Below the pieces are notes generated by a model that did no database searches, was not told the DNA's origin, and was given only the letters and a program-made list of their open reading frames with translations. Below are positions 1 through 8,664 of a stretch of 64,000 nucleotides of DNA, one piece after another. The stretch is from NCBI GenBank assembly GCA_023229525.1, contig JALNZC010000004.1, forward strand, positions 90,197 through 154,196. Reading direction: 5' to 3'. The DNA comes from Bacteroidales bacterium (GTDB lineage: Bacteria > Bacteroidota > Bacteroidia > Bacteroidales > FEN-979). How positions within the stretch are numbered: position 1 is the first letter of the stretch; each line of letters opens with the position of its first letter. A program made the position numbers and the translations under genes.

Positions 1-2
1 AG

Positions 3-1079
3 ATTGACAGCAATGCAAAGAATAAGTATGTTGTATCAGGAAGGATAACCAATACTGAAGGTTGGCAGGAGGTCGATGTTTCTCTTTCTTCACCTATCGA
101 ATCTCCCTCCTATGTTCCGGTATCGGGTTGCAGGGTAAATATCCTAGATGATAAGGGTAATATTTTTTTAATGGAAGAATACAACCCGGGGCAATATCTT
201 GTTTGGATCGGTCAGGAATATCTTAAACCCGGCATCTCATACAAGGTCATGGTAGTAGCTCCCGGAAGAGAAATACTGGTGTCCGGATTTGATAAGATGC
301 CGGCTGGTCCTTCAATAGATTCTGTATATTATTCCGTTAATGTTATTCCGACACCAGATCCTGATGTAAACCATAGGGTCATGCAATTTTATGTTGATTT
401 GAATGCAATCGGTAACTACAGTCAATATTACAAATGGGATGTGGTGGAAACCTGGGAATATCACGCCGCCCACCCTCTTGAATATTTTTATGATGGCACC
501 TTTCACGAAGTTTATCCGCCGGATTATTCCAAAAATAAATGCTGGTCCACCAATTTGGTGAAAAATGTCTTCACGGTTTCCACGAAAAGCCTCTCTCAAA
601 ATACTTACAAACAATACCCTTTACACTATGTTGACGGACATACTTCACGCCTGGGAATACTATACAGCATCCTGGTTCGTCAGCTCGCCCTGACCGAGGA
701 GGCTTACAATTACTGGGAACAGTTGCGAATAAACAGCAATGAACAGGGCGGACTTTATGAAAAACAACCCCTTGCCATCAAAGGCAACATCCAGAATGCG
801 ACCAATCCCGACAACGAAGTACTGGGCTATTTTTATGCAACATCGGAATCTACAAGAAGATATTTTTATCATGATATTGAAGGAATTCCCCTGGATTTCA
901 GCAATAGTTGCAGCGAAGATGTCCTGGGGCGCTTTGGATGGAGAGAATTTAAACCGGACGATTATCCCGTTTATTATTATTATAATGCAGTCGGGGCGTT
1001 GAAGATATTAGGCCGCGAATGTGTCGATTGTCGTCTTATGGGCGGAACAACCGAAAAACCTGATTTTTGGCCAAATTAA
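3..1079 (+). CDS. DUF4249 domain-containing protein (5' end outside window)
   Basis: The frame is open from base 3, so the gene starts before the window; at least 358 residues are visible. The visible part opens with a YVVSGRIT strand followed by SGCRVNI and a G-Y-L segment, the order seen in the beta-sandwich half of DUF4249 proteins. It ends with the family's cysteine motif (CVDCRLMGGTTEKPDFW). DUF4249 proteins are exported, often lipid-anchored, and are usually encoded beside TonB-dependent receptors; their biochemical role is unknown. The next gene starts one base after this stop, so the two are surely co-transcribed. Any receptor and the signal peptide would lie to the left of the window. 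The family call is confident, the role is not. Confidence 0.88.
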   Translation: MDSNAKNKYVVSGRITNTEGWQEVDVSLSSPIESPSYVPVSGCRVNILDDKGNIFLMEEYNPGQYLVWIGQEYLKPGISYKVMVVAPGREILVSGFDKMPAGPSIDSVYYSVNVIPTPDPDVNHRVMQFYVDLNAIGNYSQYYKWDVVETWEYHAAHPLEYFYDGTFHEVYPPDYSKNKCWSTNLVKNVFTVSTKSLSQNTYKQYPLHYVDGHTSRLGILYSILVRQLALTEEAYNYWEQLRINSNEQGGLYEKQPLAIKGNIQNATNPDNEVLGYFYATSESTRRYFYHDIEGIPLDFSNSCSEDVLGRFGWREFKPDDYPVYYYYNAVGALKILGRECVDCRLMGGTTEKPDFWPN

Positions 1080-1080
1080 C

Positions 1081-2778
1081 ATGAAAAGATTTTTTACACG
1101 ATATTACCTTGTTTTATTTATACTGATGGCGGCCGGTTCCGGTCTGAAATCACAAGATCTTTTTATCAATGCAGGAGGTGAAAGGATACAGGTTTGTACC
1201 GACAGGACGATGTATGTTTCCGGCGAGAAGGTGTATTTTTCTGCGGTTATATATAATATAAAAAATCACTACGCTGAAGAATTCAGCCGGATTTTTTACT
1301 GTGAGTTGATCACGTCTGACGGGAAGAAAATCGCCGGCCGGAAATATCTTCTTCAAAATTCCTGTGGCCAGGGATGTCTTACCATTCCTGAAGGAACCAT
1401 ATCGGGAATTTATTTCCTGAAGTTTTATACCCGCTTCATGAGAAATACCGGAACGGAAGATTATAAATATATCCTGTTGAAGATCATCAATCCATTTAAA
1501 ACGGAAGTGCTTTCCGGAAATGATCGCATTGACACAATAGATCTGGCGGGGAACAACAAAGAAATGTTTACAGGTGATCAATCTTGTAAAATCTTATCCT
1601 CCAAAAAAACTTTCTCGCCCCGTGAGGATATCCATCTAAACATTAACGTGGATACGGGAAAAGGATTACCTGCCAGGTTATGCATGTCCGTTATCCCTGA
1701 AACTACTTTTAAGGTTTCGGCAGCCTCTAAAAAAATCAAACCGGATACTGTTAATAAAGGGGTGTACTTCCCTGAGACCCGTGGCATATCACTATCGGGG
1801 AAGGTAATTGGAAAGGAATCCGGCAAACCGGTACCTGATGCCAAAGTGAATCTTTCCATCATTGGCGATAAGGATCTTCTGGTAGTCCGGACCGATTCTT
1901 CCGGAAAATTCTTTTTCGCTTTGCCTGATTATTATGGTAAGAAGGACATTTTTCTTTGTGCCGATGACTTACCGGACATCAAACCCGAAATACTCATTGA
2001 CAATGATTTCTGTTCCCGGCCGGTAAATCTTCCTTTTCTCCGGTTCACGCTCAATGAAGAAGAAACGAAGGCCGCATATAAGCTGGCGGTTAATTCAAGG
2101 ATCACATCCATGTTTAATGTTGATACCATCGCCGGTGACTCCACCGGACAAACTACTAATGTCTCATTCTATGGAAAACCAACGGAAGTGCTTATCATGG
2201 ACAAATACATTGAACTCCCCACGATTGGGGAATATTTCAATGAACTACCGGGAGCGGTGAGGGTGAGAAAATTCCAGGGTAAAAAACAATTCAGGTTTTA
2301 CAACACGCAGGAGGAAATGTTATTATATGATCCACTTGTGCTTGTCGACTGGGTTGCAGTGAATGATATTGAAAAGATCCTGGCTATGCCTCCCTTTGAA
2401 ATTGAACGGATTGAACTCGTGAATTCTCTTTATGTCAAAGGAACCGTTACTTATGGCGGGATCATCAGCTTTGTGTCAAAGAAAAACGATTTTGCGGGTA
2501 TCGACCTTCCAAAATCAGGAACATTTATCAACTACAGTTTTCTGGAAAAATGTACAGACAACATTCCATCGGTTCCTTTACCCGCGAATATTCCCGATTC
2601 CCGCAACACCGTTTACTGGAACCCAGATGTACAGACAAATGATACTGGGAATGCCGCTATATCATTCCCTGCACCCGATACACCGGGAAAGTACGACATC
2701 CTGCTCAGGGGAATGAGTAAAACCGGAAAGGTAGTTACAACGAAAGAAACGATTGTTGTAGCCGGCAATAAGCCTTAA
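1081..2778 (+). CDS. Exported macroglobulin-like protein with carboxypeptidase-regulatory-like domain
   Basis: 565 residues from the ATG at 1081. An in-frame codon lies further upstream, but this start gives a proper signal peptide (MKRFFTRYYLVLFILMAAGS) and sits one base after the upstream stop. Residues about 35-130 resemble the MG2 strand-rich domain of alpha-2-macroglobulin-like proteins (TDRTMYVSGEKVYFSAVIYN). Residues about 235-310 form a carboxypeptidase-regulatory-like domain (LSGKVIGKESGKPVPDAKV, then TDSSGKFFF). The C-terminus (TNDTGNAAISFPAPDTPGKY) looks like another macroglobulin-type sandwich. Such proteins travel with DUF4249 and TonB-dependent receptors in Bacteroidota and are presumed periplasmic or outer-membrane partners. 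No catalytic motif is seen. Function is not known. Confidence 0.82.
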   Translation: MKRFFTRYYLVLFILMAAGSGLKSQDLFINAGGERIQVCTDRTMYVSGEKVYFSAVIYNIKNHYAEEFSRIFYCELITSDGKKIAGRKYLLQNSCGQGCLTIPEGTISGIYFLKFYTRFMRNTGTEDYKYILLKIINPFKTEVLSGNDRIDTIDLAGNNKEMFTGDQSCKILSSKKTFSPREDIHLNINVDTGKGLPARLCMSVIPETTFKVSAASKKIKPDTVNKGVYFPETRGISLSGKVIGKESGKPVPDAKVNLSIIGDKDLLVVRTDSSGKFFFALPDYYGKKDIFLCADDLPDIKPEILIDNDFCSRPVNLPFLRFTLNEEETKAAYKLAVNSRITSMFNVDTIAGDSTGQTTNVSFYGKPTEVLIMDKYIELPTIGEYFNELPGAVRVRKFQGKKQFRFYNTQEEMLLYDPLVLVDWVAVNDIEKILAMPPFEIERIELVNSLYVKGTVTYGGIISFVSKKNDFAGIDLPKSGTFINYSFLEKCTDNIPSVPLPANIPDSRNTVYWNPDVQTNDTGNAAISFPAPDTPGKYDILLRGMSKTGKVVTTKETIVVAGNKP

Positions 2779-2818
2779 TTGTTATATCGAATATCCCTCC
2801 TGGTGGCTTGATATTTCA

Positions 2819-4567
2819 TTACAGCTTGGTAAGTTTTTTTGTAGTAACCCTAGATCCATCCGACAGGGAATAAACGTAAAGTCCGCATGGTACATGCTTG
2901 AGATCATAACTGACGGTGTACGTTCCCGGTTTTTTGTCTTCATCAATGATTATATTAATCTCCTGACCGTACATAGAATATAGTTTCAGGCAAACATGAG
3001 CTTCTTCCGTAATGGTGAATTCAAAGGTTGTCAGGTAACTTGCCGGATTGGGATGGTTCTGATAAAGAATGGGATCACCTTCAGTATGATCAACCTGATC
3101 ACCGATACTCGTCACGGTTGGGGAATAACCTGCAAAAAAAATATCTATTCCTCCGGAAGAATTTAAAATCGCCGTCCCGGCACCCGGGTCAAAATCAACG
3201 TTACTTCCCATAAAGCATCCCGCAATCCTGATCTTTCCATCATGGGTCAAGGCAAGGGTGTTTCCCCAGTCGGAGTATGCCCCTCCTATCCTTTTTGCCC
3301 ATTCAAAATTGCCGGAGTCATCATAACTGGCAAAATAGATATCCTCCATTCCCGCTGAACTGAGGTATGCTGTCCCAATCCCGGGGTCAAAGTCAACATT
3401 GGTTCCCATGAAGGCTCCTGAATGATAAACCTGATCCTGGGAATCAACGGCGACTTTAACGGCATAATCATCCTGCAGACCTCCTGTTTGTCCTGCCCAG
3501 AGATAATTCCCCGAAGTATCATATTTGGCAATGGCAATATCAGAACCACCGTTTGAACTCAGAAATGCGGTTCCGGGTCCCGGATCAAAATCAATATCTG
3601 AGCCATGGAAAGTAGAGGCAATGATCACATTCCCCTGGCTATCCGTGACAATATCCCCGCTGCTGTCATCGCCGGTTCCCCCAATCCGGTTTGCCCACAA
3701 ATAGTTACCGGAGGAATCATACTTGGCAATAAAGATATCGAATCCTCCGGCAGAGGTCAGAAATGCAGTGCCGGCTCCAGGATCGAAATCGACATTCCCC
3801 ATGAATGGCCCCGAAATAAATACATTCCCTGATTGATCAGTAATTATCCCGTTCCCGACTTCATAATTCGGTCCACTGACCTTTTTTGCCCAGACAAGTG
3901 TTCCGTTCGTATGATACCTGGCTATAAATATGTCACCTGAATTGGCTGTTGAACTGAGTAAAGCGGTACCGGGTCCCGGATCAAAGTCGACATTGGTACC
4001 ATAAAAATAACCGGTGATGCAGACGTGGCCTGAATTATCGATGCAAACATCATGTGACCCCTCTCCCATGGGACTCCCGATATTAAATGCCCAGAGGTAA
4101 TTGCCGTCGGTATCGTAGTTTGCCAGATAGATATCGGTGTACCCGGCCGTACTGATGATCGACGAACCGGATCCGGGATCAAAATCAACATCGGATGACT
4201 CGAACCAGCCTGTAATATAAACAGACCCTGAGCCATCGACGGCGATTCTTGCACCAATATCATCATTTGTTCCTCCGATGGCTTTTGCCCACAGATAATT
4301 TCCCGATGAATCATATTTGGCAAAAAAGATATCGCTTCCGCCAGCCGAATTCAGAAGCGCTGTTCCCGGACCTGGGTCAAAATCGATATTGGTTCCCTCG
4401 ATATTGCCGATGATATATACATTACCGGCAATGTCGGTTACCATGTCAAGACAGTTCTCGTTACCGGCTGCTCCGATAGCTTTAGCCCATTCATAATTTT
4501 GTCCCGGGGATGTGATGCAGGAAAAAATTGAAAAACAGATCTGGAATATGATACATACTTTTTTCAT
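2819..4567 (-). CDS. SBBP (beta-propeller) repeat protein with T9SS type A sorting domain
   Basis: 582 residues. An N-terminal signal peptide (MKKVCIIFQICFSIFSC) is followed by seven tandem repeats of roughly 60 residues, each with a core like NVDFDPGPGTAFLSS, then DIFIAKYDSSGNYLWA and a V-D-x-x-G-N-V-Y-I-x-G strand. This is the SBBP/seven-bladed propeller pattern. The last about 80 residues (YQNHPNPASYLTTFEF ... GLYVYSLSDG ... TTKKLTKL) are a Por-secretion C-terminal sorting domain, so the protein should cross the outer membrane by the type IX system and be attached to the surface or released. It converges with the preceding gene, with only 40 bases between the stops. Its ligand is unknown; an adhesion or binding role is inference. 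Confidence 0.87.
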   Translation of the reverse strand: MKKVCIIFQICFSIFSCITSPGQNYEWAKAIGAAGNENCLDMVTDIAGNVYIIGNIEGTNIDFDPGPGTALLNSAGGSDIFFAKYDSSGNYLWAKAIGGTNDDIGARIAVDGSGSVYITGWFESSDVDFDPGSGSSIISTAGYTDIYLANYDTDGNYLWAFNIGSPMGEGSHDVCIDNSGHVCITGYFYGTNVDFDPGPGTALLSSTANSGDIFIARYHTNGTLVWAKKVSGPNYEVGNGIITDQSGNVFISGPFMGNVDFDPGAGTAFLTSAGGFDIFIAKYDSSGNYLWANRIGGTGDDSSGDIVTDSQGNVIIASTFHGSDIDFDPGPGTAFLSSNGGSDIAIAKYDTSGNYLWAGQTGGLQDDYAVKVAVDSQDQVYHSGAFMGTNVDFDPGIGTAYLSSAGMEDIYFASYDDSGNFEWAKRIGGAYSDWGNTLALTHDGKIRIAGCFMGSNVDFDPGAGTAILNSSGGIDIFFAGYSPTVTSIGDQVDHTEGDPILYQNHPNPASYLTTFEFTITEEAHVCLKLYSMYGQEINIIIDEDKKPGTYTVSYDLKHVPCGLYVYSLSDGSRVTTKKLTKL

Positions 4568-4802
4568 GGCAGATTTATTCTAATTTTCAATTATTTTGTG
4601 ATTGGCATACATCGAAAATTTAATGACGGTTACACCATTGGCCGGAGTCAGATCCGGTTGTTTCAAAATCAAAAATAAAACGGAGTTGAAGAAAAATTTC
4701 AGATCTTCTTGCGGATAGCCGGTTTCACTTTACGGATGACCGGAAACAGTCACGGTGAAGGTTTCAATTGACCTCACCCTCTTCACCCCTTTTCCTTCTT
4801 TG

Positions 4803-4845
4803 CACCTCATCCCTAACCCCTTTTCCTCAAGGAGAAGGGGAGGAG
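4803..4845. repeat. REP-like imperfect palindrome
   Basis: CACCTCATCCCTAACCCC followed by two arms of the form CCCCTTTTCCT and AAGGAGAAGGGG. The reverse complement of the same layout occurs at 14944-14985, so this is a dispersed family and not a single terminator. Confidence 0.55.
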
Positions 4846-5036
4846 GATATGATCCGTTCTGATATGATCTGCAAATTTATTTTAATTACAATGCAACTTT
4901 TATTTACATAATCTTCCTCTATAAATCTGGTGGATTTTTATGCGGTGCGTGTAAGAATTACAATTATTATGTAAGTTTCTCTTATAAATCTGGTCTTGAT
5001 TTTTATTTGTCTGTGTGAAATTTAAAAAATGTCATG

Positions 5037-5044
5037 TACATTTG
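5037..5044 (+). promoter_or_regulatory. Putative Bacteroidota -7 box (TACATTTG)
   Basis: Matches TAnnTTTG in the sense orientation for the secreted protein at 5204. It would leave a 5' leader of about 150 bases. A motif match only; single matches of this kind also arise by chance. Confidence 0.35.
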
Positions 5045-5203
5045 AGTAAAATTTTTTATTGTACTCTTTTGGACTGGAATAAATTATTGGATTTTTATTA
5101 TAAAGTTCTAGACATGCGATTTGATATTTGACAGGGAAAGCCCTGTGAGGAGTAAGGATTTTTAAAATAGCAACCAAATAGCAACATATAAAAACAAGGC
5201 ATT

Positions 5204-6679
5204 ATGGGCAATCAAAATTATTTTTTGAAAGGAAACTTCAAGCAGACGGTTTCAGCCATTCTCGCAATCCCTTTGCTCTTGTCTATGGCGATTTCCCCAG
5301 CTATGGCAGATAACGTGATATCCAGCGGAACCACATTTAAAGTCTTATCCGGGACCACAGTCTTTTCTTCTGAAGGACTTGTGATAAAAAACGGGGCAAC
5401 CCTCGATAACGCGGGAACCTTAATCCTGAAAAAAAATCTGGCCAACGAAAATGTTACGCCAAATTCACTTGGTTCCGGTACGGCTGAATTCTCGGGAACG
5501 GCCAATCAAACCATAGGCGGTCAGAACATTATTCAAAACCTTACGGTAAACAATGTCACAGGAGTTACAATTGGTGATAATACCACGGTAAATGGCGTCC
5601 TGTATTTAACCAATGGCACAATTACCCTTGGGAGCGACAATCTGCTTCTTGGGCAATTGGCATCCATTACAGGCACACCATCTGCATCCAACATGATTAT
5701 CGTAACCGAGACCGGCCAGTTGCGCAAGGAGTTCCAATCAGGCTTTACCGGTAGTTTCACATTCCCGGTTGGTGATGATAACGGAACATCAGAATATTCG
5801 CCTGTTACCCTTAATTTCACAGGGGGAAGCTTCGCCGCAGGAAATTATGTAGGGGTGAGCCTAAAGAATGAAAAGTACCCCGACGACAACATCACGGGCA
5901 ATTATCTGAAACGCTACTGGACGATCACCCAGTCGGGGATCACCGGGTTCACCTGCAATGCGGCATTTCAATATGTTGCTGCAGATGTGACGGGAACTGA
6001 AAACGTGATTTCCTGTACCAAAGTAAATCCGCTGCCGTGGGTCACCTATGCCCTTACCAACGCCGGAACCCATGTGCTTTCGGCAAGCGGGATTACCACC
6101 TTCAGTTCTTTCACCGGTGTTAAGAGCGCCACGCCACCTGCCAACCAGGAGCTGGCCAACATCGATATTCCGAACGGAACCTCCACTTGTTACGATGCAA
6201 CCCAAATTTTAACCGTAGCGGGCAACGGAAACACTTTCATTATTGAAAACGGCGGGAATGTTACGCTTGTTGCCGGAAGCAAAATATTTCTGCTAGCGGG
6301 AGCGAAGGTCAACAGCGGTGGGTATCTTCTCGGACGAATCACAACCAGTGGCAATTATTGTGGCGCCACATTCAACCCGCTTGTTGCCAACAATCAGAAC
6401 GGAGAAACGCTCGGGATTGATCCAGCGGCCAAATATCAGTTTTTCAAAGTTTATCCCAATCCCACAACCGATATTGTCATTGTTGAGTTGTTAGAAGAGG
6501 GCGTCTCGCCAACGGTCAATATAACTGTTTACAGCCTGCAGGGCGAAAAACTATTGCAAAAGAGCTTGACAAGCGAATCGAAATTCCAGTTTTCACTTTC
6601 CGGCAAACCGGTTGGCATCTACATGGTTCATGTACAATCGGGCGACCGGTCGGAAATTGCGAAGGTCATTAAAAACTAA
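5204..6679 (+). CDS. Secreted T9SS type A sorting-domain protein
   Basis: 491 residues. The N-terminus has a charged stretch and then a hydrophobic signal segment (AILAIPLLLSMAISPAMA). The middle is low in cysteine and rich in Gly, Thr, Asn and Val, with repetitive strands such as SGTTFKVLSGTTVF and TLDNAGTLILKKN, the look of a beta-helix or beta-sandwich surface protein. Around residues 140-300 there is a segment (TETGQLRKEF ... FTFPVGDDNG) that recurs in Bacteroidota adhesin-like proteins. The C-terminal about 75 residues (FFKVYPNPTTDIVIVEL ... VGIYMVHVQSGD ... AKVIKN) form a Por-secretion sorting domain, so export by T9SS is expected. No enzyme motif is seen. It lies directly before a palindromic repeat that separates it from the FISUMP gene. 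Confidence 0.85.
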   Translation: MGNQNYFLKGNFKQTVSAILAIPLLLSMAISPAMADNVISSGTTFKVLSGTTVFSSEGLVIKNGATLDNAGTLILKKNLANENVTPNSLGSGTAEFSGTANQTIGGQNIIQNLTVNNVTGVTIGDNTTVNGVLYLTNGTITLGSDNLLLGQLASITGTPSASNMIIVTETGQLRKEFQSGFTGSFTFPVGDDNGTSEYSPVTLNFTGGSFAAGNYVGVSLKNEKYPDDNITGNYLKRYWTITQSGITGFTCNAAFQYVAADVTGTENVISCTKVNPLPWVTYALTNAGTHVLSASGITTFSSFTGVKSATPPANQELANIDIPNGTSTCYDATQILTVAGNGNTFIIENGGNVTLVAGSKIFLLAGAKVNSGGYLLGRITTSGNYCGATFNPLVANNQNGETLGIDPAAKYQFFKVYPNPTTDIVIVELLEEGVSPTVNITVYSLQGEKLLQKSLTSESKFQFSLSGKPVGIYMVHVQSGDRSEIAKVIKN

Positions 6680-6690
6680 TTGGCATTGAA

Positions 6691-6768
6691 CCCACCCCCG
6701 GCCCCTCCCTACGTGTAGGGAGGGGCCGGGGGTGGGTAATAAAATTTACTGTTCAACCCCACCAAAAC
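6691..6768. repeat. Long palindrome with flank, copy A of a pair bracketing 6778-8430
   Basis: A perfect 22-base inverted repeat (arms 6691-6712 and 6715-6736, two-base loop), starting CCCACCCCCGGCCCC. It is followed by GGTAATAAAATTT and CTGTT, then ACCCCACCAAA. The same palindrome and the same right flank recur at 8503-8578. It sits between the stop at 6679 and the start at 6778, so it may also end transcription of the upstream gene. Confidence 0.75.
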
Positions 6769-6777
6769 CATTGACCC

Positions 6778-8430
6778 ATGAAAAAATTATCCTTTTTAAT
6801 TGTTATTCTTCTGCTTTTTAGTAGCGCATTGTTTGCCCAGGTGGGCATCAACACGGATGGCAGCCAACCTGATTCTTCGGCAGGGTTGGATGTTAAATTT
6901 ACCGATAAGGGTGTTTTAATCCCCCGGATAACCTTTGAGCAACGCAACGCCATTGGCAGTCCGGCCGAAGGGCTGATGATTTTTTGTACAGACTGTGGCT
7001 CCAATGGAGCCTTAAGCATATATTCAAACGGGGCATGGAGGACATTTTCTCCTTGTAATTCCATCGCTCCTATAGCCGGAACCCATGTTGCTTTACCGAC
7101 CCAGATAACCTGGAACTGGGGTGAATCTCCTGGAGCCACCGGATACAAGTGGAATGCCATAAATAACTATAGCACGGCGACGGATATAGGTTTGATCACT
7201 ACAAAGACAGAAACGGGGCTTAGCTGTAATACTTCATATACAAGGTATCTTTGGGCATATTCTGGCTGCGGGACTTCAAACCCCACAACCCTGGTCCAAT
7301 TAACGCAATCATTTCCTTCGCCGCCGGTTGTGGGTACCCATATTCCTTCAGCCGCTCAGATCATCTGGAACTGGGATACCACTAATGGCGCTACGGGATA
7401 TAAATGGAATACAACGAATAACTATAGCACAGCTACTGATATTGGACTGGTTATATCAAAAACTGAAATTGGTTTGGCCTGTAACGCCCCCTACACAAGA
7501 TATTTATGGGCCTATAATGATTGTGGGAACTCGGCTTCGTCCATCCTGTCCCAAACAACGTTATCTAATCCTGACCCACCGGCTGAAGGTGGCCATGTGC
7601 CCGCATTGAATATGATTGTTTGGCAATGGAATGCTGTGCCAGGCGCTACAGGTTACAAATGGAACAACATAAATGATTACAACACAGCGACCGACATGGC
7701 CGCCGCTACTGCAAAAACCGAAACCGGCCTTACCTGCAATACTCCTTACACCCGTTACGTATGGGCATACAATGAGTGCGGTTATTCTATACCTGTTACA
7801 TTAACGCAATCGACATTGGCCTGCTGGATCTGTGGAGATCCCTTTATCATCAACCATGTTACTGGAGTAGTAGCCCCGGTTGATAAAACAGTAACGTATG
7901 GCACTGTTACAAATATACCCGGCGAACCATCAAAATGCTGGATTACCAGTAACCTTGGGTCTGACCATCAGGCAAATGCTGTTAACGATGCAACCGAAGC
8001 TTCAGCAGGCTGGTACTGGCAGTTTAACCGTAAACAGGGGTACAAACATGATGGTACAAACCGAACACCTAATACCACATGGATCAGCAGTATCAACGAA
8101 AACTCTGACTGGTTACCAGCCAACGATCCGTGTGCCCTTGAGCTTACCAGCGGCTGGCGTATACCAACTTATTCTGAATGGAACAATGTCATTGTCGTTG
8201 GAAACTGGACAAATTGGAATGGACCCTGGAACTCTGATTTAAAGCTCCATGCTGCCGGGTACCTCTACAGCGATGGTTTGCTGTTCAACCGGGGCTCACT
8301 CGGATCCTACTGGAGCGGTTCGCAGAGCGGTGCCATCTACGGCTGGAACCTGGGCTTCGGCGGTGGGTACGGCGGCATATACGGCAACAACAAGGCGTTC
8401 GGCTTTTCCCTACGCTGCGTGCGAGACTAA
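6778..8430 (+). CDS. Secreted FISUMP-domain protein, candidate DGR target
   Basis: 550 residues. After a signal peptide (MKKLSFLIVILLLFSSALFA) comes a segment typical of Bacteroidota surface proteins (VGINTDGSQPDSSAGLDV ... GVLIPRITF). Then come three tandem repeats of about 82 residues (roughly 98-345), each with I-x-W-x-W, GATGYKWN, YSTATDIG, KTExGLxCN and YTRYxWAYxxCG; they resemble fibronectin-III-like or Ig-like modules. Residues about 350-550 are a FISUMP (Fibrobacter major paralogous) domain, a C-type-lectin-like fold, recognised by WRIPTYSEW, HAAGYLY, SYWSGSQ and the terminal GFSLRCVRD. The last about 48 codons differ sharply in composition from the rest (see the variable-region entry). 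The gene is flanked by two copies of the same palindrome. No T9SS tail is present. Likely a surface ligand-binding protein. Confidence 0.85.
   Translation: MKKLSFLIVILLLFSSALFAQVGINTDGSQPDSSAGLDVKFTDKGVLIPRITFEQRNAIGSPAEGLMIFCTDCGSNGALSIYSNGAWRTFSPCNSIAPIAGTHVALPTQITWNWGESPGATGYKWNAINNYSTATDIGLITTKTETGLSCNTSYTRYLWAYSGCGTSNPTTLVQLTQSFPSPPVVGTHIPSAAQIIWNWDTTNGATGYKWNTTNNYSTATDIGLVISKTEIGLACNAPYTRYLWAYNDCGNSASSILSQTTLSNPDPPAEGGHVPALNMIVWQWNAVPGATGYKWNNINDYNTATDMAAATAKTETGLTCNTPYTRYVWAYNECGYSIPVTLTQSTLACWICGDPFIINHVTGVVAPVDKTVTYGTVTNIPGEPSKCWITSNLGSDHQANAVNDATEASAGWYWQFNRKQGYKHDGTNRTPNTTWISSINENSDWLPANDPCALELTSGWRIPTYSEWNNVIVVGNWTNWNGPWNSDLKLHAAGYLYSDGLLFNRGSLGSYWSGSQSGAIYGWNLGFGGGYGGIYGNNKAFGFSLRCVRD
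8287..8430 (+). other. Candidate DGR variable region at the 3' end of the FISUMP gene
   Basis: The last 48 codons (residues 503-550) are GC-rich, and more than half end in C: AGC, GCC, ATC, TAC, GGC, TTC, AAC. All of these can be derived from AAC by changing only adenines, which is the footprint of adenine-specific DGR mutagenesis. The residues are those expected at such sites (S, A, I, Y, G, F, N), lying between SYWS and the invariant GFSLRCVRD end. FISUMP/C-type-lectin folds are known DGR acceptors. No template repeat or reverse transcriptase is in the window, so the call is inference; a template elsewhere in the genome would be needed. Confidence 0.5.
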
Positions 8431-8468
8431 GACAATTAGATTTATTTGATCATTTATTTTACTCAAAA

Positions 8469-8481
8469 ACCGCGTAGCGGT
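8469..8481 (-). terminator. Small hairpin, possible terminator
   Basis: ACCGC-GTA-GCGGT, a perfect 5-base stem. On the minus strand it is followed by TTTTTGAG, so it could end transcripts coming from the gene at 8665-11565. It also lies about 40 bases after the stop of the FISUMP gene, where DGR systems often have a hairpin, so its role is ambiguous. Confidence 0.4.
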
Positions 8482-8502
8482 CGGAAAAAAATTGACAGTT
8501 AT

Positions 8503-8578
8503 CCACCCCCGGCCCCTCCCTACGAGTAGGGAGGGGTTTGGGGTGGGTAATAAAATTTCCTGTTAAACCCAACCAAAG
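8503..8578. repeat. Long palindrome with flank, copy B of the pair bracketing 6778-8430
   Basis: The same palindrome as at 6691 but with mismatches in the right arm (TTT in place of CCGG). The right flank is shared: GGTAATAAAATTT, CTGTT and ACCCAACCAAA. The two copies are in direct orientation, 1.8 kb apart, with one gene between them. Confidence 0.7.
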
Positions 8579-8664
8579 ATTTGATTCCCAATGGTTTCTT
8601 CAAAAATTGGTAAAACTTCCATATTCCGGTATTCATCACAAAAAATTATATACCGGCGAAACTG

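Larger units (their letters stand above)
4568..5203. other. 636-base intergenic spacer with repeats
   Basis: I find no credible gene here. The stretch holds a REP-like palindrome at 4803-4845 (CACCTCATCCC, then an AAGGAGAAGGGG arm). It also holds two imperfect direct copies of an AT-rich block at about 4919-4955 and 4982-5018, each reading TATAAATCTGGT, then GATTTTTAT and a TGTGTG-like end. A -7 box match (TACATTTG) is at 5037-5044, the right side and orientation to drive the gene starting at 5204, with a long leader of about 150 bases. Confidence 0.5.

Noticed and set aside
6778..8430. DGR template repeat or reverse transcriptase elsewhere in the window
   Set aside because: I looked for a near-copy of the 3' end and for RT motifs such as YADD or YMDD in the listed proteins; none is present.
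8249..8449. Overlapping frame in the GC-rich 3' end of the FISUMP gene
   Set aside because: The main frame has a signal peptide and a complete FISUMP domain; the shifted frame is an effect of the NNC-rich composition.
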